6,864 nt of DNA, from positions 1 to 6,864 of the forward strand of contig CAMLFP010000301.1 of the NCBI GenBank assembly GCA_946479335.1. Direction: 5' to 3'. The translations under genes and the position numbers were made by a program. The notes beneath the pieces are model-generated. The model was not told the origin of the DNA. It saw only the letters and a program-made list of their open reading frames with translations, and searched no databases. Positions 6,066 to 6,864 of this stretch are shown here, one piece after another. Source of the stretch: an uncultured Archangium sp. Lineage in GTDB: Bacteria > Myxococcota > Myxococcia > Myxococcales > Myxococcaceae. How positions within the stretch are numbered: position 1 is the stretch's first letter; every line of letters begins with the position of its first letter.

Positions 6066-6864
6066 ATGCGGGCACTCGCCGTCATGCTGCTGCTGGTCAC
6101 CGTCGTGGGCTGCAAGTGCAAGCCGGAGGTCGTCGGCCCCGTGGAACTCGGCTTCCGCGTGCAGCCTTCGTCGCTCGACTTCGGCCGCGTGCTGGAGGGC
6201 GACCGCAAGACGCTCTCCGTGACGTTGAGCGCCACCACCACCGTCACCGAGACCATCACCGTCACCACCACCACCGCGTTCTCGTCGGTGAGCGAGGTGG
6301 AGCTCCCGGGCGGCGGGCAGGTGCCGCTCGAGGTGTCCTTCTTCGCGGGCAACGTGGAGGTCGACGGAACGCTGAAGCTCACCGTCGGCGACCAGTCGAC
6401 GGAGATTCCGCTCCACGGCATCGGCGTGCGCCCGCCGGTGTGCACGCCCTCGAAGGAGTGCGTCAGCAGCATGTACGACCTCGAGAGCGACCGGTGCATC
6501 GAGACGCCGCTGCCCGATGGCTCTGATTGTCAGCCCTCGAGCGTGTGCCTCACCGGCGGGCAGTGTCACGGCGGTGAGTGCCTCGGCGTGCCGCGCAGCT
6601 GCGACGACGGCAACCCCTGCACCGACGACGCCTGCCAGGAAGACGCCGGGTGTTACAACCCGCCGCATGTCTGCCCCGCGCCGAGCGAGCCCTGCCAGGT
6701 CGCCACCTGTGACGTGCACACCGGCTGCGGGCAGGGGCCGGCGACCAACGGCGTGTTCTGCGGGCCCTTCGACTGCGTGCAGTTCAGCGCGTGTCTGCAG
6801 GGCGCGTGTGTGGTGCAGGAGACGCCGGATGGCACGCCGTGCGGCGCGGCCATCGCGTGCCTCC
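6066..6864 (+). CDS. Secreted lipoprotein with ASH-like Ig domain and Cys-rich repeats, 3' end off window
   Basis: The open frame runs 266 codons from the ATG at 6066 to the window edge. Residues 1-16 form a lipoprotein signal peptide: MRALAV, a hydrophobic core LLLVTVV and the lipobox V13-V14-G15-C16. Export and lipid attachment at C16 are expected. Residues 30-122 resemble an ASH-type (ASPM/SPD-2/Hydin) immunoglobulin-like domain, opening with PSSLDFGRVLEGD and closing with STEIPLHGIG. From residue 126 the protein becomes very Cys-rich, with 21 Cys between 126 and 265. It includes SCDDGNPCTDDACQEDAGC (178-196) and repeated units of the type DG-x-x-C followed by three more spaced Cys. Such regions occur in myxobacterial surface proteins, probably disulfide-bonded, of unknown ligand. 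The remaining C-terminal part is not visible, so total length and any later domains are unknown. The only ribosome-site candidate, GAAGG (6048-6052), is 13 nt from the ATG; the lipoprotein signal supports this start. Confidence 0.85.
   Translation, partial: MRALAVMLLLVTVVGCKCKPEVVGPVELGFRVQPSSLDFGRVLEGDRKTLSVTLSATTTVTETITVTTTTAFSSVSEVELPGGGQVPLEVSFFAGNVEVDGTLKLTVGDQSTEIPLHGIGVRPPVCTPSKECVSSMYDLESDRCIETPLPDGSDCQPSSVCLTGGQCHGGECLGVPRSCDDGNPCTDDACQEDAGCYNPPHVCPAPSEPCQVATCDVHTGCGQGPATNGVFCGPFDCVQFSACLQGACVVQETPDGTPCGAAIACL
6234..6275 (+). repeat. ACC-rich tract encoding poly-Thr in the lipoprotein
   Basis: Residues 57-70 are TTTVTETITVTTTT. All ten Thr codons in this stretch are ACC, making a 42-bp region dominated by ACC triplets with runs of three and four. 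It lies within predicted beta-strands of the ASH-like domain. The tract could be prone to length change by replication slippage in units of three bases. Confidence 0.7.

Noticed and set aside
5372..6499. Long minus-strand frames (5372-6499 and 5976-6719) over the DedA and lipoprotein genes
   Set aside because: They are antisense to genes with diagnostic DedA residues and a lipobox. Their products are His/Arg/Ala-rich low complexity, as expected of GC-rich shadows.

Overview
The window is very GC-rich, with codon third positions overwhelmingly G or C. It encodes a long Pro-rich and coiled-coil protein and a lipoprotein with a Cys-rich region of the CDDGNPCTDD type. Together these point to a myxobacterium (Myxococcota, formerly Deltaproteobacteria). 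This placement is inferred from protein style and base composition; there is no rRNA or other marker to confirm it.

Layout. (1) Positions 1-775, minus strand: the N-terminal 258 codons of an M16 zinc peptidase, whose 3' end lies off the left edge. (2) Positions 776-842: a 67-bp divergent spacer. (3) Positions 843-3182, plus strand: a 779-residue protein with a Pro-rich N-terminus, a coiled-coil rod of about 500 residues and a Lys-rich, duplicated C-terminal end. (4) Positions 3183-3438: a 256-bp spacer, the longest stretch without a confident gene. It holds a near-perfect Shine-Dalgarno sequence at the stop of the coiled-coil gene, two hairpins or dyads, and a TATACG box placed exactly where it would give a leaderless hemW message. 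(5) Positions 3439 to the right edge, plus strand: a tightly packed set of four genes with gaps of 4, 24 and 16 bp. These are hemW (radical SAM heme chaperone), a membrane-anchored TPR protein, a DedA/VTT-family membrane protein, and a secreted lipoprotein that runs off the right edge.

How the genes may work together. The last four genes look like one transcription unit and all but HemW are predicted to be envelope-associated. A functional link between heme delivery and the TPR and DedA membrane proteins is only a guess from co-location. The M16 peptidase and the coiled-coil gene are divergent and need not share a function.

I found no tRNA, rRNA, CRISPR array, insertion sequence or phage gene. 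I see no clearly new multi-gene system here. The points most worth following up are the rod protein's heptad-phased internal repeats, the hemW upstream region, the atypical codon patch inside hemW, and the Cys-rich lipoprotein.
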